Assembly (NCBI RefSeq): GCF_900114915.1
Contig: NZ_FOUS01000001.1
Location: forward strand, 186,001 to 250,000
Direction of reading: 5' to 3'
DNA: 64,000 nucleotides
Source: Bradyrhizobium sp. Rc3b
GTDB taxonomy: Bacteria; Pseudomonadota; Alphaproteobacteria; Rhizobiales; Xanthobacteraceae
Of this stretch, positions 1-9,094 are shown one piece after another (within the stretch, counting starts at the first letter, position 1; the number at the start of each line of letters is the position of its first letter). Made by a program: the position numbers and the translations under genes. The notes beneath the pieces are model-generated. The model saw only the letters and a list, made by a program, of their open reading frames with translations, ran no database searches and was not told the DNA's origin.

Positions 1-1
1 G

Positions 2-541
2 CTGGATCGTCCGCCGGAGAAAATGGGCTCGTGGGATCGTCCCGCCCACGCAGCGCTCAACGCCGCGCAACTGGACTGGCTCCGCGCGCAGCCGATGACG
101 CGGGTGTTTCGCGAGCAGGTGTTCCTCTGCCACGCGACGCCCGAGAACGACGAAGCCTATTGGCTCGACACCGTGCATCCCGACGGCACGGTGGCGCTGT
201 CGCCGCTCGACCGGATCGAGCAGTTCGCGCAAGGCGTCACGCGGTTGCTGATCCTCTGCGCCCACACCCATCTCGCCCGCGCGGTGCGACTTCGCGATGG
301 CCGGCTGATCGTCAATCCCGGCAGCGTCGGCAGTCCCGGGTATCGCGATAAGCATCCGTATCCGCATGTGGTGGAAGCCGGCACGCCGCATGCGCGTTAT
401 GCCATTCTCGAGCTTGCGAATGGCGCCTGGCAGGTGACGTTCCGCAATGTCGCTTATGATCACGAGGCGATGGCGGAGCTGGCGCGGCGCAACGGTCAGC
501 CGGAGCTGGCGAACGCGCTCGCGACGGGATGGATCAATTAA
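2..541 (+). CDS. Metallophosphoesterase (calcineurin-like), C-terminal part, cut by window edge
   Basis: The reading frame is open to the first base of the window, so the 5' end lies outside and the codon at 23 is unlikely to be the true start. The visible part carries the C-terminal signatures of the YfcE/calcineurin-like phosphoesterase fold: a CAHTHLAR segment, equivalent to the GHTH metal-binding motif with Ala in place of Gly, then an NPGSVGSP segment. The N-terminal D-x-H and GDxxD motifs would lie upstream. Such proteins hydrolyse phosphodiesters or phosphomonoesters with a dinuclear metal centre; the substrate cannot be inferred. It converges on the DNA ligase gene with a gap of only 15 bases. 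Confidence 0.75.
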   Translation: MDRPPEKMGSWDRPAHAALNAAQLDWLRAQPMTRVFREQVFLCHATPENDEAYWLDTVHPDGTVALSPLDRIEQFAQGVTRLLILCAHTHLARAVRLRDGRLIVNPGSVGSPGYRDKHPYPHVVEAGTPHARYAILELANGAWQVTFRNVAYDHEAMAELARRNGQPELANALATGWIN

Positions 542-556
542 GACGGCACGGGCTGC

Positions 557-1564
557 TCACTTCAGCAGCTTCATCGGATCTGCGGCCTTCTGCTTCAACT
601 GCTCGAAGCTGCATTGCCGCGGCGCCTTGTCGGGGCGCCAGCGCAGAATCGAGGTGCCGTGGCGGAAGCGTTCGCCGCTGAAATGGTCGTAACAGACCTC
701 GATCACCAGCTTCGGTTTGAGCGGACACCATATTGCCGAGCGCTCGGTGGACCAGCGGCTCGGCCCGCCCGGCGCGTTGCCGGTGAAGCCGGGCTCTGCG
801 ATCAGCGCCTCCACCCGGTCGGTCAGCGCGGGCTTCTGGTCTGCCTTGATCGCGGATGTGAAGCCGACATGGTGCAGCAAGCCACCATCGTCGTAGAGCC
901 CGAGCAGCAGCGAGCCGACCATCTTTCGCCCGGCGATCTTGTTGGTGGCGTAGCGGAAGCCGCCGACCACGCAATCGGCGCTGCGGAATTTCTTGATCTT
1001 CTGCATGCCGTCGCGATTGCCGGCCTGATAGGGCAGGTCGACGCGCTTGGCGATGACGCCGTCCGAGCCGCCGCCGGATTGCGCCAGCCATTTTTTCGCG
1101 GTGGCGTAGCTCGTCGTCGCCGGTGACAGGCGGAAGAGGCTCCCCTTCAGATTGGCCTTCGCAAAAGCCTCCAGTACTGGTCGGCGTTCGCTGAGCGGTT
1201 TGCTGGCAAGCTGCTTCTCCCGGGCAGTCGCGAGAAGATCGAAGGTGAGATAGAGCGCCGGTGTCTCCTGCGAGAGCTTCGTCACGCGGCTTGCAGCCGG
1301 GTGAATGCGTTGCAGCAGCGCGTCGAATGAGAAGCTCTTGCCGTGCGGTACGACGATCTCGCCGTCGAGCGTGAAGCGGTCGGCCTTCAGCTTCAGCGCG
1401 GCAGCGACCACTTCCGGGAAATAGCGGGAGAGATCCTCGCCGGATTTGGAGCGCAGATCGACATGGCCGCCGTCGCGCGACAGCAGGCAGCGAAAGCCAT
1501 CCCATTTCGGCTCGTATTGCCATTCCTTGCCGCGTGGAATTTCGTCGACCGACCGCGCCTCCAT
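557..1564 (-). CDS. Stand-alone ATP-dependent DNA ligase (LigC/LigD ligase-domain type)
   Basis: The product of about 335 residues seals nicks using ATP. The adenylated lysine is in the motif EPKWDGFR (K20 from the chosen start). LDGEIV, DGVIAKR and KPKLVIEV-type segments match nucleotidyltransferase motifs III, IV and V, and an OB-fold region follows. Polymerase and nuclease modules of full LigD are absent, so this resembles LigC-type ligases. The frame stays open upstream into the trxA terminator; the ATG at 1564 was chosen because homologues usually begin near MEARxVDEIP. A TTG about 50 bases further upstream is an alternative. No ku gene is visible in the window, so a role in end joining cannot be shown here. 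Confidence 0.85.
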   Translation of the reverse strand: MEARSVDEIPRGKEWQYEPKWDGFRCLLSRDGGHVDLRSKSGEDLSRYFPEVVAAALKLKADRFTLDGEIVVPHGKSFSFDALLQRIHPAASRVTKLSQETPALYLTFDLLATAREKQLASKPLSERRPVLEAFAKANLKGSLFRLSPATTSYATAKKWLAQSGGGSDGVIAKRVDLPYQAGNRDGMQKIKKFRSADCVVGGFRYATNKIAGRKMVGSLLLGLYDDGGLLHHVGFTSAIKADQKPALTDRVEALIAEPGFTGNAPGGPSRWSTERSAIWCPLKPKLVIEVCYDHFSGERFRHGTSILRWRPDKAPRQCSFEQLKQKAADPMKLLK

Positions 1565-1657
1565 GGCAACGAGAGAGGTCGATCTTCGCGCGCGCTTTGT
1601 GGGAGGGGCAGGCAAGGGCCGGGACTCGTCATACGCTGAACACGTCCCGTCAACGCA

Positions 1658-1682
1658 AACGGCCGGCATTTCGCCGGCCGTT
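1658..1682 (-). terminator. Hairpin downstream of trxA
   Basis: A perfect 10-bp inverted repeat (AACGGCCGGC / GCCGGCCGTT) with a 5-base loop lies 28 bases past the trxA stop codon. The T tract on the minus strand is weak, so termination may be partial and some transcription could continue into the ligase gene. Confidence 0.55.
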
Positions 1683-1709
1683 GTCGAAAATAAACTTGTG
1701 CGAGGCGGA

Positions 1710-2030
1710 TCAGACCGCGGAGGTGATCCACTGCTGCAGCTTCGCCTTCGGCGCTGCGCCGACCTGGCGGGAGGCCATCTCGCCACCCTTGAAGATCATC
1801 AGGGTCGGGATCGACATCACGCCGTACTTCGACGCGGTCTTCGGGCTCTCGTCGACGTTGAGCTTGACGATCTTGACCTTGTCGCCCATAGCGCCGGCGA
1901 TCTCGTCGAGGGCGGGCGCGATCATGCGGCAGGGGCCGCACCACTCGGCCCAGAAATCGACGACCACGGGGCCGTTCGCCTTGAGCACTTCGGCTTCGAA
2001 ATCGGCGTCGGAAACCTTGCTAACGGCCAT
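1710..2030 (-). CDS. trxA: Thioredoxin
   Basis: This 106-residue cytoplasmic thioredoxin has the usual family length. The redox-active WCGPC motif is at about residues 30-34 and the conserved cis-proline is in the SIPTLMIF strand. It reduces protein disulfides and feeds ribonucleotide reductase, methionine sulfoxide reductase and peroxiredoxins. An AGG about 10 bases before the ATG supports the start. It follows addA after 67 bases in the same direction, an addBA-trxA order seen in related alphaproteobacteria, and is followed by a hairpin terminator. Confidence 0.96.
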   Translation of the reverse strand: MAVSKVSDADFEAEVLKANGPVVVDFWAEWCGPCRMIAPALDEIAGAMGDKVKIVKLNVDESPKTASKYGVMSIPTLMIFKGGEMASRQVGAAPKAKLQQWITSAV

Positions 2031-2097
2031 TGGAGTACCTCACTCGGTTGAAAGAATCGGCGCGCATGGGAATCGCGCCCGGGATCATGGGGTCAAC

Positions 2098-5000
2098 CTA
2101 TGAACGGCTCCTTGCCGGGTCAAGGACGCTCACACCGAGATGAAGGGATGCCAGCGCCGCGTCCAGCGCGGGGGCTGAAATCTCCATATATTCAAGGGCC
2201 TCCGTCCAGAGCAGGACGGCGCGGATGGGCTTTTGGGGATAAAGCTGTGCCAGCACCGCCCGGTACAGCGCAAGCTGCCGGACATAGGCGGCGGGCGCTG
2301 CGGCCGCGTTCTTGGGCGCCGCCTGGTTGGTCTTGAAATCGACGATCAAAACCTCCTCTGGACGAACGACCAGTCGGTCGATCTGTCCCGACACCAATGC
2401 TGGAGTACGGCCCGGCCGCTCCAGCCGGCCGGCGATGGCCACCTCGGCCCGGCTGCCGGCGGCAAACACCGGCGCAAAGCGCGGTTCAGTGATCAAAGCC
2501 AGCACCTTGTCGGCCAACGCGGCGCGGTCGGCCTCGGTCCAGTCGGAGGCATTGCGCGCCATGAAGCCGAGCGCGGCCTCGCGCCGGCGCTCCGCGGCGA
2601 TATCAGGTAGGGATTGCAGCAGCCGGTGCACCAGCGTGCCGCGCTGCAGTGCCAGCGCGCGCGATTGCACCGATTCGCCTGTCCGCACGCTGCGGCCTTC
2701 TTCAGCTGACTGGCCGGACGGACGCACCAGATCGTCGTCAACGGTCTCGTGCGGCGCCGGGGTTCGCAGCCAGGCGGGCAGCGCGACCGTCTGGTCCATG
2801 GTCGCCGCCGGGATACCCAGCGCGGCGACGTCCTCCGGTCGGGCGAATCGGGTCACCTTGCCGAGCGGCGTCTCGATCGTCTGCTTGTCCAGGCCCGAGC
2901 CGGCGAGACCAGTGTCGACCAGGTCGTACCAGCTGAGCTTGCGGACCGTCTTCATGTTGCCGGGCATGCAGCCGCCGACGATTAGCCGGTCGGCCGCACG
3001 TGTCATCGCGACATAAAGCAGGCGGCGATATTCGTCCTCGGTTTCCTCGAGCATGGCCCTGCGCGCGTCGGCGACAGGCTTGGGGTCGTCGGCCTTGCGA
3101 CCGGCCCAGACCACGACCTCGCCGCCATTGCCGCGCGGCACGTGGATCAGCCGGACCCGCTGCGAATCCGCGGGCGACGATGTGGTGTCGACCATGAACA
3201 CGACCGAAGCCTCCAGGCCCTTGGCGCCGTGCACGGTCATCACCCGTACCTCGTCGCGCGAGATCTCCATGTCGCGCTTCACCTCGGTGTCGGCCGAGCG
3301 CAGCCAGGCCATGAAGCCTTGCAACGATGCCGGCGCCTTGCGCTCACAGCTCAGCGCCAGTTCCAGGAATTCGTCGAGCGCGTCGTTGGCTTCAAAGCCG
3401 AGCCGGCGCAGGATGCGCGCACGTCCGCCGTCGCCCCCTAACAGCCAGGCGTAGAAGGCGAACGGCGTCTCCTCGCGCGCGCGAATCTCGCAGGCTTCCA
3501 GCCGCCGCAGCACGGCCGCAAACTTCTCGCTTCCCTTCGCATGCTCGCCGAGCGCGCGGCGCAGCGATCCCTTGCGGTCGTGGGCAAGCTGGAACAGATC
3601 GTCGTCATCGAGGCCGAACAGCGGACTCTTCAGCGCCACCGCCAGCGCGAGATCGTCCTGCGGCAGCAGCAGGGCATCAGCGAGGTTCATCAGGTCGATG
3701 ATCGCGATGTGCTCGGTCAGCTTGAGCCTGTCGGCGCCGGCCACCGGAACGCCAGTGTGCTTCAGCGCCTGGATCACGGCATCGAAGGCATTGCCGCGGC
3801 GGCGCACCAGGATCAGCATGTCGCCATAGCGCAGCGGTCGGCGCTCGCCTTCGTGCCCGGTCAGCGTGCCACTCTCGACCAGCCGCTTGATCTCGGCCTG
3901 GATGCGGCGCGCCAGCTTGACTTCTGGGCTGGTGACAGCGACGCCGTCAAACGGCGCGCGCCAGCCTTCGATCTCCTGGCGGTCGTCGGCGACAGCCAGA
4001 TCCCACAGCTCGATCACGCTCGGACCGGCATCGGCGAGCGCGTTGTGCAGGGGATGGCCGATCTCGACCGAATGGATGCTCTTGTAGATCTCCTGCTCGC
4101 GGAAGACGTGGTCGACCGAGTGCAGGATCGCGGCGCCCGAGCGGAACGAATAGGTGAAGGCCACGGGGTCGAACTTCAGCCCGGCGGCGGTGAACTTGCG
4201 GTGCAGCTCTCGCCGGCGCGCATCGAATTCGTGGGGGGCTGCGCCCTGGAACGAGAAGATCGACTGCTTCTCGTCGCCGACCGCGAACACCGTGCGGTTC
4301 AGCCCCTCGCGCGCGCCTTCCCCGGCGGTGAATTCGGAGATGATGTGCGCGACGATGTCCCATTGCCGCGGGCTGGTGTCCTGGGCTTCGTCGATCAGGA
4401 CGTGATCGACGCCGCGGTCGAGCTTGTAATGCACCCAGCCCGACGAGACGCGATTCAGCATCGCCAGCGTCTTGTCGATGAGGTCGTCGTAGTCGAGCAG
4501 ACCGCGCTCCTGCTTCTCGCGGCGGTAGTTGGCGGCGGCCGCGGTCGCGATATGCAGCAGGGCCGCGGTGCGGTCGCGCATGGTCACGGCGCGGCGCTTC
4601 TCGATCAAGCCGCTGATGCGCTGCGCCTCGTTCTCGAACAGGCGGGCGACGGACGGATTGTGGTCGCCAAATTTTTTCGTCAGCACGGCCTTGCGCGGCA
4701 GCTTTTCGTCGGTGAGGAAGACGCAGAGATAGGCATCGACCTGCGCGCTGCCGGAGAACGCCTTGGCCTCGCGGAGCCGGCTGGCCTGGTCGTTGTCGGA
4801 CTTGCTGCCGTCCTCCAGCGCAAAGGCGATGTCGTCCCAGCGCGATCGCGGCAGATAGGGTCCATCGAGAATCTCCGTCTCGACGTCCTCGATGCGGTCG
4901 CTCGCATCAACGCCCAGCGCCGACGCCATCTGCGTCGCCGCGGCTTCGGCGTTGCCGGCCTCATCCGTCCAGGCCATGAAGTGATCGCGGCTCAGGCACG

Positions 5001-5607
5001 CCTCGCGCACGACCTCCTTGAAGGTGACGTCGGCGGCGCTGGCCATTGCGGTCAGCAATGCGCGGCCGGTGACGCTCTCGGGATCGCGCGCGGCCTCCAG
5101 CAGCACCTTGAGATTGGCGCGCTCCATCATGTCGGTCTGGTCGCGCTCGTCGATCACGGCAAAGCGCGCGGGAACGTTGGCCTCGAACGGGAATTGCTGG
5201 AGCAGGCGCGTGCACAGCGCGTGGATGGTCTGCACCTTCAGCCCGCCCGGCGTTTCCAGCGCGCAGGCGAACAGTTTTCGCGCGTCGCGCCGAATTTTCG
5301 CGCTGGGATGCGGAATGCCGACAGCGCGGATCGCTGCGTCGAGCCCGGTATCATCCAGCGTCACCCAATGACCGAGCGTGGTGAACACGCGCTCGGCCAT
5401 GTTGGCGGCGGCGGCTTTGGTAAAAGTGATGCAGAGGATCTTCTCCGGCGGCACGCCCGACAGCAGCAGGCGGATCACCCGCTGCACCAGCACATGGGTC
5501 TTGCCCGAGCCGGCATTGGCCGACACGAACGCCGACGCGGTCGGATCGGACGCACGCGCTTGCCGCGCGCGCACCTCGTCGGGAATGGGACGTGGCAGCT
5601 TCACCAT
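2098..5607 (-). CDS. addA: Double-strand break repair helicase/nuclease AddA
   Basis: The roughly 1169-residue UvrD-type helicase and nuclease subunit of AddAB processes double-strand ends for RecA loading. The Walker A motif SANAGSGKTHVLVQR lies near the N-terminus. Walker B is in DHVLIDEAQDTSP, with later helicase motifs TVHGAKGLEA and LYVAMTRAADRL. A C-terminal RecB-type nuclease motif IVDFKTNQ is near residue 1090. The chosen ATG at 5607 begins MVKLPRPIPDEV and overlaps the addB stop by 7 bases (ATGGTGA), indicating translational coupling. An in-frame ATG eleven codons upstream lies inside addB and is less likely. Confidence 0.95.
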   Translation of the reverse strand: MVKLPRPIPDEVRARQARASDPTASAFVSANAGSGKTHVLVQRVIRLLLSGVPPEKILCITFTKAAAANMAERVFTTLGHWVTLDDTGLDAAIRAVGIPHPSAKIRRDARKLFACALETPGGLKVQTIHALCTRLLQQFPFEANVPARFAVIDERDQTDMMERANLKVLLEAARDPESVTGRALLTAMASAADVTFKEVVREACLSRDHFMAWTDEAGNAEAAATQMASALGVDASDRIEDVETEILDGPYLPRSRWDDIAFALEDGSKSDNDQASRLREAKAFSGSAQVDAYLCVFLTDEKLPRKAVLTKKFGDHNPSVARLFENEAQRISGLIEKRRAVTMRDRTAALLHIATAAAANYRREKQERGLLDYDDLIDKTLAMLNRVSSGWVHYKLDRGVDHVLIDEAQDTSPRQWDIVAHIISEFTAGEGAREGLNRTVFAVGDEKQSIFSFQGAAPHEFDARRRELHRKFTAAGLKFDPVAFTYSFRSGAAILHSVDHVFREQEIYKSIHSVEIGHPLHNALADAGPSVIELWDLAVADDRQEIEGWRAPFDGVAVTSPEVKLARRIQAEIKRLVESGTLTGHEGERRPLRYGDMLILVRRRGNAFDAVIQALKHTGVPVAGADRLKLTEHIAIIDLMNLADALLLPQDDLALAVALKSPLFGLDDDDLFQLAHDRKGSLRRALGEHAKGSEKFAAVLRRLEACEIRAREETPFAFYAWLLGGDGGRARILRRLGFEANDALDEFLELALSCERKAPASLQGFMAWLRSADTEVKRDMEISRDEVRVMTVHGAKGLEASVVFMVDTTSSPADSQRVRLIHVPRGNGGEVVVWAGRKADDPKPVADARRAMLEETEDEYRRLLYVAMTRAADRLIVGGCMPGNMKTVRKLSWYDLVDTGLAGSGLDKQTIETPLGKVTRFARPEDVAALGIPAATMDQTVALPAWLRTPAPHETVDDDLVRPSGQSAEEGRSVRTGESVQSRALALQRGTLVHRLLQSLPDIAAERRREAALGFMARNASDWTEADRAALADKVLALITEPRFAPVFAAGSRAEVAIAGRLERPGRTPALVSGQIDRLVVRPEEVLIVDFKTNQAAPKNAAAAPAAYVRQLALYRAVLAQLYPQKPIRAVLLWTEALEYMEISAPALDAALASLHLGVSVLDPARSRS

Positions 5608-8600
5608 TCCTCGATCCCCAAACCGCCGGCCGCAGACCATTCCTTGATCCGGGCGAGATCGTCATAGGTGCCGTAGCGGTTGGACCACATCGGCAGGTTC
5701 AGCGAGGTGTAGGGCTGGTTCTCGTCATCGAAGGCACGGATCAGGGCCTCAAGCTTGGCGCGCGCTTCGGCTGCTGCTGTGTCCGGCGGCTGCGGCTCGT
5801 CGCCGGGTTTGTACTTGAGCTCGAGGATGCGCTCCTCGCCCGGCGGATTGTTGCCGCTCAGGCGCACATAGACGAGCTGGCTCACCGACGCGCCGGCGTC
5901 GATATCGGGAAAGCCACCCTCGCGCAGGATCGCGGCCTCCAGGGTGAGCTGCGGCGACAGGCCCATGCGAACCTGCTTGCCGGTCGGCGGCTGTCCGGTC
6001 TTGTAGTCGAGGATGGCATAGCCGCCGCCCTGGCGCCGCTCGATGCGGTCGGCGCGTGCCGAAAGACGGAAGCTGCGCGCGCTGTCGAGCACGATTGAAA
6101 TCTCGCCGCGCGTCTCCGCGACGATGGCCTCGATCGCGTCGCGGCGCGCGGTCTCCCATTCGCCGAACCAGCGCGCGATGCGCTGGAAACGCGGCCACCA
6201 CAGCGCCCGCGCCTCGGGTCGCTCCATCAGCGGCGCGAAATGTTTCTCGCCGATCGTGCGCAGCACGCGCGCGGGATCGTCGGGCAGACGCGCGGCATAG
6301 CTCTCGGTGAACTCGCCGATCGCATCATGAATCGCCGAGCCGCGGTCGGCGGCCGACAGCGGCATGTCGACGGGATCGAGCGCATCGAGCCGCAAAATGT
6401 GTTTTGCGTAGATCGTGTAGGGATCGCGCAGCCAGTCTTCGATCGCGGTCACCGACATCCTGAGCGGCCGCGTCGCCCGCGGCGGCCGCGGCTCCGGTTG
6501 CTTGATCGGCCGGACCTCGTCCGGTTGGTCGAGCGCGCCCGCGAACTGCACATATTTCTCGCCGGCGCGAACGGCCGCCTTCCAATGATCGTCGCCCGCA
6601 ACCGCCTCCAGCCGATGAAGGAAGCGCGAAGCCACCGCAGGTGCGCCGCCGGCCTTGGCGGAATGGGTGAGGATCACCTCGTCGCCGCCGAGCAGCTGAG
6701 CAAAGTCGTGGGCGGAGAGGCCGATGCGGCGCTCCGGCAGATCGAGACCGAGCTCGTGCCGCATCGGCCGGCTGAGCCAGGGGTCGATGCGCGGAGCCGG
6801 TGGCCAGACGCCTTCGATCAGGCCGCCGACGATGATGCGGTCGGCCTGCATCAGGCGCGATTCCAGCGGGCCGTAGATCTGCAGCCGCGCGCCCGGCTTG
6901 TCTCGCCGCCTCACGGCGCGATCGCTGAAAGCGGTCTGGAAGACGTCGGCATAATCAGGCAGCGTCACCATCAATCCGCTGATCGTGCCGCCGCGCAGGA
7001 GATCGTCGAAGGCGCCGGCGAGCGCGAGGCCTTCGCGCTCCTCGAAGGCGAGCGGGGTGCCCTGCTCGTCGCGCGACAGCTCGATCATGATCTCGCGATG
7101 CCGGTGCGCGAGTTCGGCAAAGTCATATGGCTTGGCCGACACCAGATTCTCGATCGGCGCCAGCGCCTTCTGCAAGGTGTCGATCAGCGTCTGGATGCGG
7201 TCGATATTTTCGACCTTGAGACGCGCACGGGGCTCGGCCTTGTGAAGCGCGGAGACCTCGCTGCGCCACAGCTTTGTCAGCTCGTCGCGAAAGCGGTTGA
7301 ATTCGCGCAGCAGGCCGCCGGTGCCCGCGGGCGGGCGCGTGCCGCGCAGGACTGCAAGCTCGAGATCTTCGATCGCCGCCTTCCATGCGCCAGGCAGCCG
7401 GCCGAGCCGGCACAGCGGATGCTTCAGCATCGCCAGCAGCGTCGGTGGCTCCAGTCCCTTGGTCGCGGCTTCCGCCGTGAAACGCGCAAAGACGCCGGCG
7501 GATGTTTCCATCAGCACGTCGCCGCCGGAATCATCGAAGGCGAGATCCCATCGGGTCAGCGCGGCCATCACCCGCCGCGCCAGCGCGCGGTCCGGCGTCA
7601 CCAGCGCTGCCGATTTGTCGAGATGCCGTGCTTCGCGCATGGCGATGGCAATGGCGAGCGCTTCCATTTCAGGATTGGGTGCTTCGACGACAGCGAGATT
7701 CTTCATGCCACCGGCGATCTTCGCCGCGACGTCCGGCTGCTTCAGCCGATCGTGCCAGACTTCCGTCTTGGCCGACGGCCGCATCGATTCCGATGCGAGC
7801 AGATCGCGGCCGCCGTCCGTTGGCGGCTGGAGAATCTCGACGTCACTGCGCTTGATGCCAAAACGATCCAGCAGTGCGTTCATCGCGTATTGCGGATGGT
7901 TTGACGCCGGATGCTCCGCGAACTTGCCGAGCGAGTCGCGCACGCCGCCGATGCTGCGCCAGGCGTCGTCGTCGAGATCGGTGTCGAGGCCCGGCAGCAC
8001 CACTGCGCCATGTGGCAACGAGGCGACCGCATGCAGGAATTTCGCGGTGGCCGGCATCGAGCCGGTCGAGCCCGCTGCGATCACGGGCCCATGGGGATGT
8101 GCGGTCAGGCGCTTGGCTTCCGCCGCGATCAGGAGATCGCGCCGGGCTGCGGGTTCAATCCGGTTGATCTCGGTGAGATGACCGGGCCAGGCGATGCGTG
8201 CGATCCGCAAAAATTCGAGCGAGTGCTGCCAATAGCGGTCGAGGTTGTCAGGTACGAGACCGTCGAGCGCGCTCCAGTCGACGCCGCGCGTCACCATGTC
8301 GTCGATCAGGCGCGCGAGGTCGCCGGCGAGCGCCAGCGTCGAAGCGGGCCCGCCGACCACCAGTGGCGACAGCACCGGGCCCTTGGCCCAGGCTGCGACC
8401 AGTTGCGCCAGCGTCAGCCGTCGTTCGAGCTCGCCGAGCCGCGGCGGTATGTCGAGCGGCGTTGCGCCGGAGAACTGCTCGCCCTCGTCGGCGAAGGCGA
8501 GCTCATCCTCGTCGATGTCGCCGAGCGCGACGATGCGCGGCAGCACGACGGCATCGGCCTTCATCTCGTCGAGGAAGATCTCGCGCACCACGCGCATCGC

Positions 8601-8747
8601 GCGCCGTGTCGGGAGGTATAGCGTCGCATCCGCCAGACGCGCTGGTTCCTTGCGCGCCTCGAATCCCTCGACCAGTCGTCCCTCGAGCAGGCTCGCGACG
8701 ACCGTGCGCAGGAACGGAACTGAGAGGGGGACGCTGAAGACGCGCAT
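5601..8747 (-). CDS. addB: Double-strand break repair nuclease AddB (alphaproteobacterial type)
   Basis: At 1048 residues this is the partner of AddA. It keeps a UvrD-like N-terminal fold without a convincing Walker A, as in alphaproteobacterial AddB, and carries a C-terminal PD-(D/E)XK nuclease domain with the motif YAILDYKTGQPPTGKQV near residue 920. AddAB replaces RecBCD in these bacteria. The gene overlaps addA by 7 bases and is preceded by a repeat-filled gap of 347 bases, so a promoter for addBA-trxA may lie just upstream of 8747. Confidence 0.94.
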   Translation of the reverse strand: MRVFSVPLSVPFLRTVVASLLEGRLVEGFEARKEPARLADATLYLPTRRAMRVVREIFLDEMKADAVVLPRIVALGDIDEDELAFADEGEQFSGATPLDIPPRLGELERRLTLAQLVAAWAKGPVLSPLVVGGPASTLALAGDLARLIDDMVTRGVDWSALDGLVPDNLDRYWQHSLEFLRIARIAWPGHLTEINRIEPAARRDLLIAAEAKRLTAHPHGPVIAAGSTGSMPATAKFLHAVASLPHGAVVLPGLDTDLDDDAWRSIGGVRDSLGKFAEHPASNHPQYAMNALLDRFGIKRSDVEILQPPTDGGRDLLASESMRPSAKTEVWHDRLKQPDVAAKIAGGMKNLAVVEAPNPEMEALAIAIAMREARHLDKSAALVTPDRALARRVMAALTRWDLAFDDSGGDVLMETSAGVFARFTAEAATKGLEPPTLLAMLKHPLCRLGRLPGAWKAAIEDLELAVLRGTRPPAGTGGLLREFNRFRDELTKLWRSEVSALHKAEPRARLKVENIDRIQTLIDTLQKALAPIENLVSAKPYDFAELAHRHREIMIELSRDEQGTPLAFEEREGLALAGAFDDLLRGGTISGLMVTLPDYADVFQTAFSDRAVRRRDKPGARLQIYGPLESRLMQADRIIVGGLIEGVWPPAPRIDPWLSRPMRHELGLDLPERRIGLSAHDFAQLLGGDEVILTHSAKAGGAPAVASRFLHRLEAVAGDDHWKAAVRAGEKYVQFAGALDQPDEVRPIKQPEPRPPRATRPLRMSVTAIEDWLRDPYTIYAKHILRLDALDPVDMPLSAADRGSAIHDAIGEFTESYAARLPDDPARVLRTIGEKHFAPLMERPEARALWWPRFQRIARWFGEWETARRDAIEAIVAETRGEISIVLDSARSFRLSARADRIERRQGGGYAILDYKTGQPPTGKQVRMGLSPQLTLEAAILREGGFPDIDAGASVSQLVYVRLSGNNPPGEERILELKYKPGDEPQPPDTAAAEARAKLEALIRAFDDENQPYTSLNLPMWSNRYGTYDDLARIKEWSAAGGLGIEEW

Positions 8748-8840
8748 GAGCTGCCTGATTCGAAGGATCAGGCAATATAGGGAGGCGGGGTCAAATGGTC
8801 ATGGGGCGGGGCGAAATCGTCCCCGCTGTTCGCGCGCTTC

Positions 8841-8926
8841 GTAGCCCGGATGGAGCGTAGCGCAATCCGGGATTCGTGCCACAAGTGATGGTGGCCCCGG
8901 ATTACGCTGCGCTCCATCCGGGCTAC
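8841..8926. repeat. Palindromic intergenic repeat, family A (86 bp)
   Basis: Two 31-base arms at 8841-8871 and 8896-8926 are reverse complements with two mismatches, starting GTAGCCCGGATGGAGCG. An element of exactly the same length with the same arms is at 20101-20186. It can form a long hairpin on either strand. Confidence 0.85.
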
Positions 8927-8950
8927 GGCACTGTTCGCGGCGCCACCGCT

Positions 8951-9084
8951 CTCGTGCCCCGGACGCAGCGCAGCACGCAGTGGTGCGCTGCTGAGCCGGG
9001 GCCCAATCTGCTTTCCGAAAGTGAGGATGGAGTGGGTCCCGGCTCTGCGGAGCGGCACTTCGTGCCGCACCGCGTCCGAGACAA
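8951..9084. repeat. Dispersed intergenic repeat, family B (about 134 bp)
   Basis: It starts CTCGTGCCCCGGACGC and ends near GCGTCCGAGACA, giving imperfect terminal inverted repeats. A related copy of 135 bp is at 21285-21419, where the ends CTCGTGCCCCGGAC / GTCCGGGACACGAG pair over 14 bases with one mismatch. There is no coding capacity. Confidence 0.75.
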
Positions 9085-9094
9085 AAGACCGGCC

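Larger units (their letters stand above)
8748..9094. other. Intergenic region between murU and addB, mostly palindromic repeats
   Basis: Most of this 347-base gap is taken up by two palindromic repeat elements listed separately (8841-8926 and 8951-9084). I see no open frame with a ribosome binding site and no tRNA-like fold. The bases nearest addB (8748-8840) should contain its promoter if it has one, but no convincing -35/-10 pair stands out. Confidence 0.6.

Noticed and set aside
3541..5667. Long open frame opposite addA (about 700 codons)
   Set aside because: It mirrors the GC-rich codon positions of addA and its product is low-complexity Arg/Ala/Gly/Asp without motifs. The same applies to long antisense frames opposite addB, divL, ubiB-coaBC, pnp, infB and nusA.
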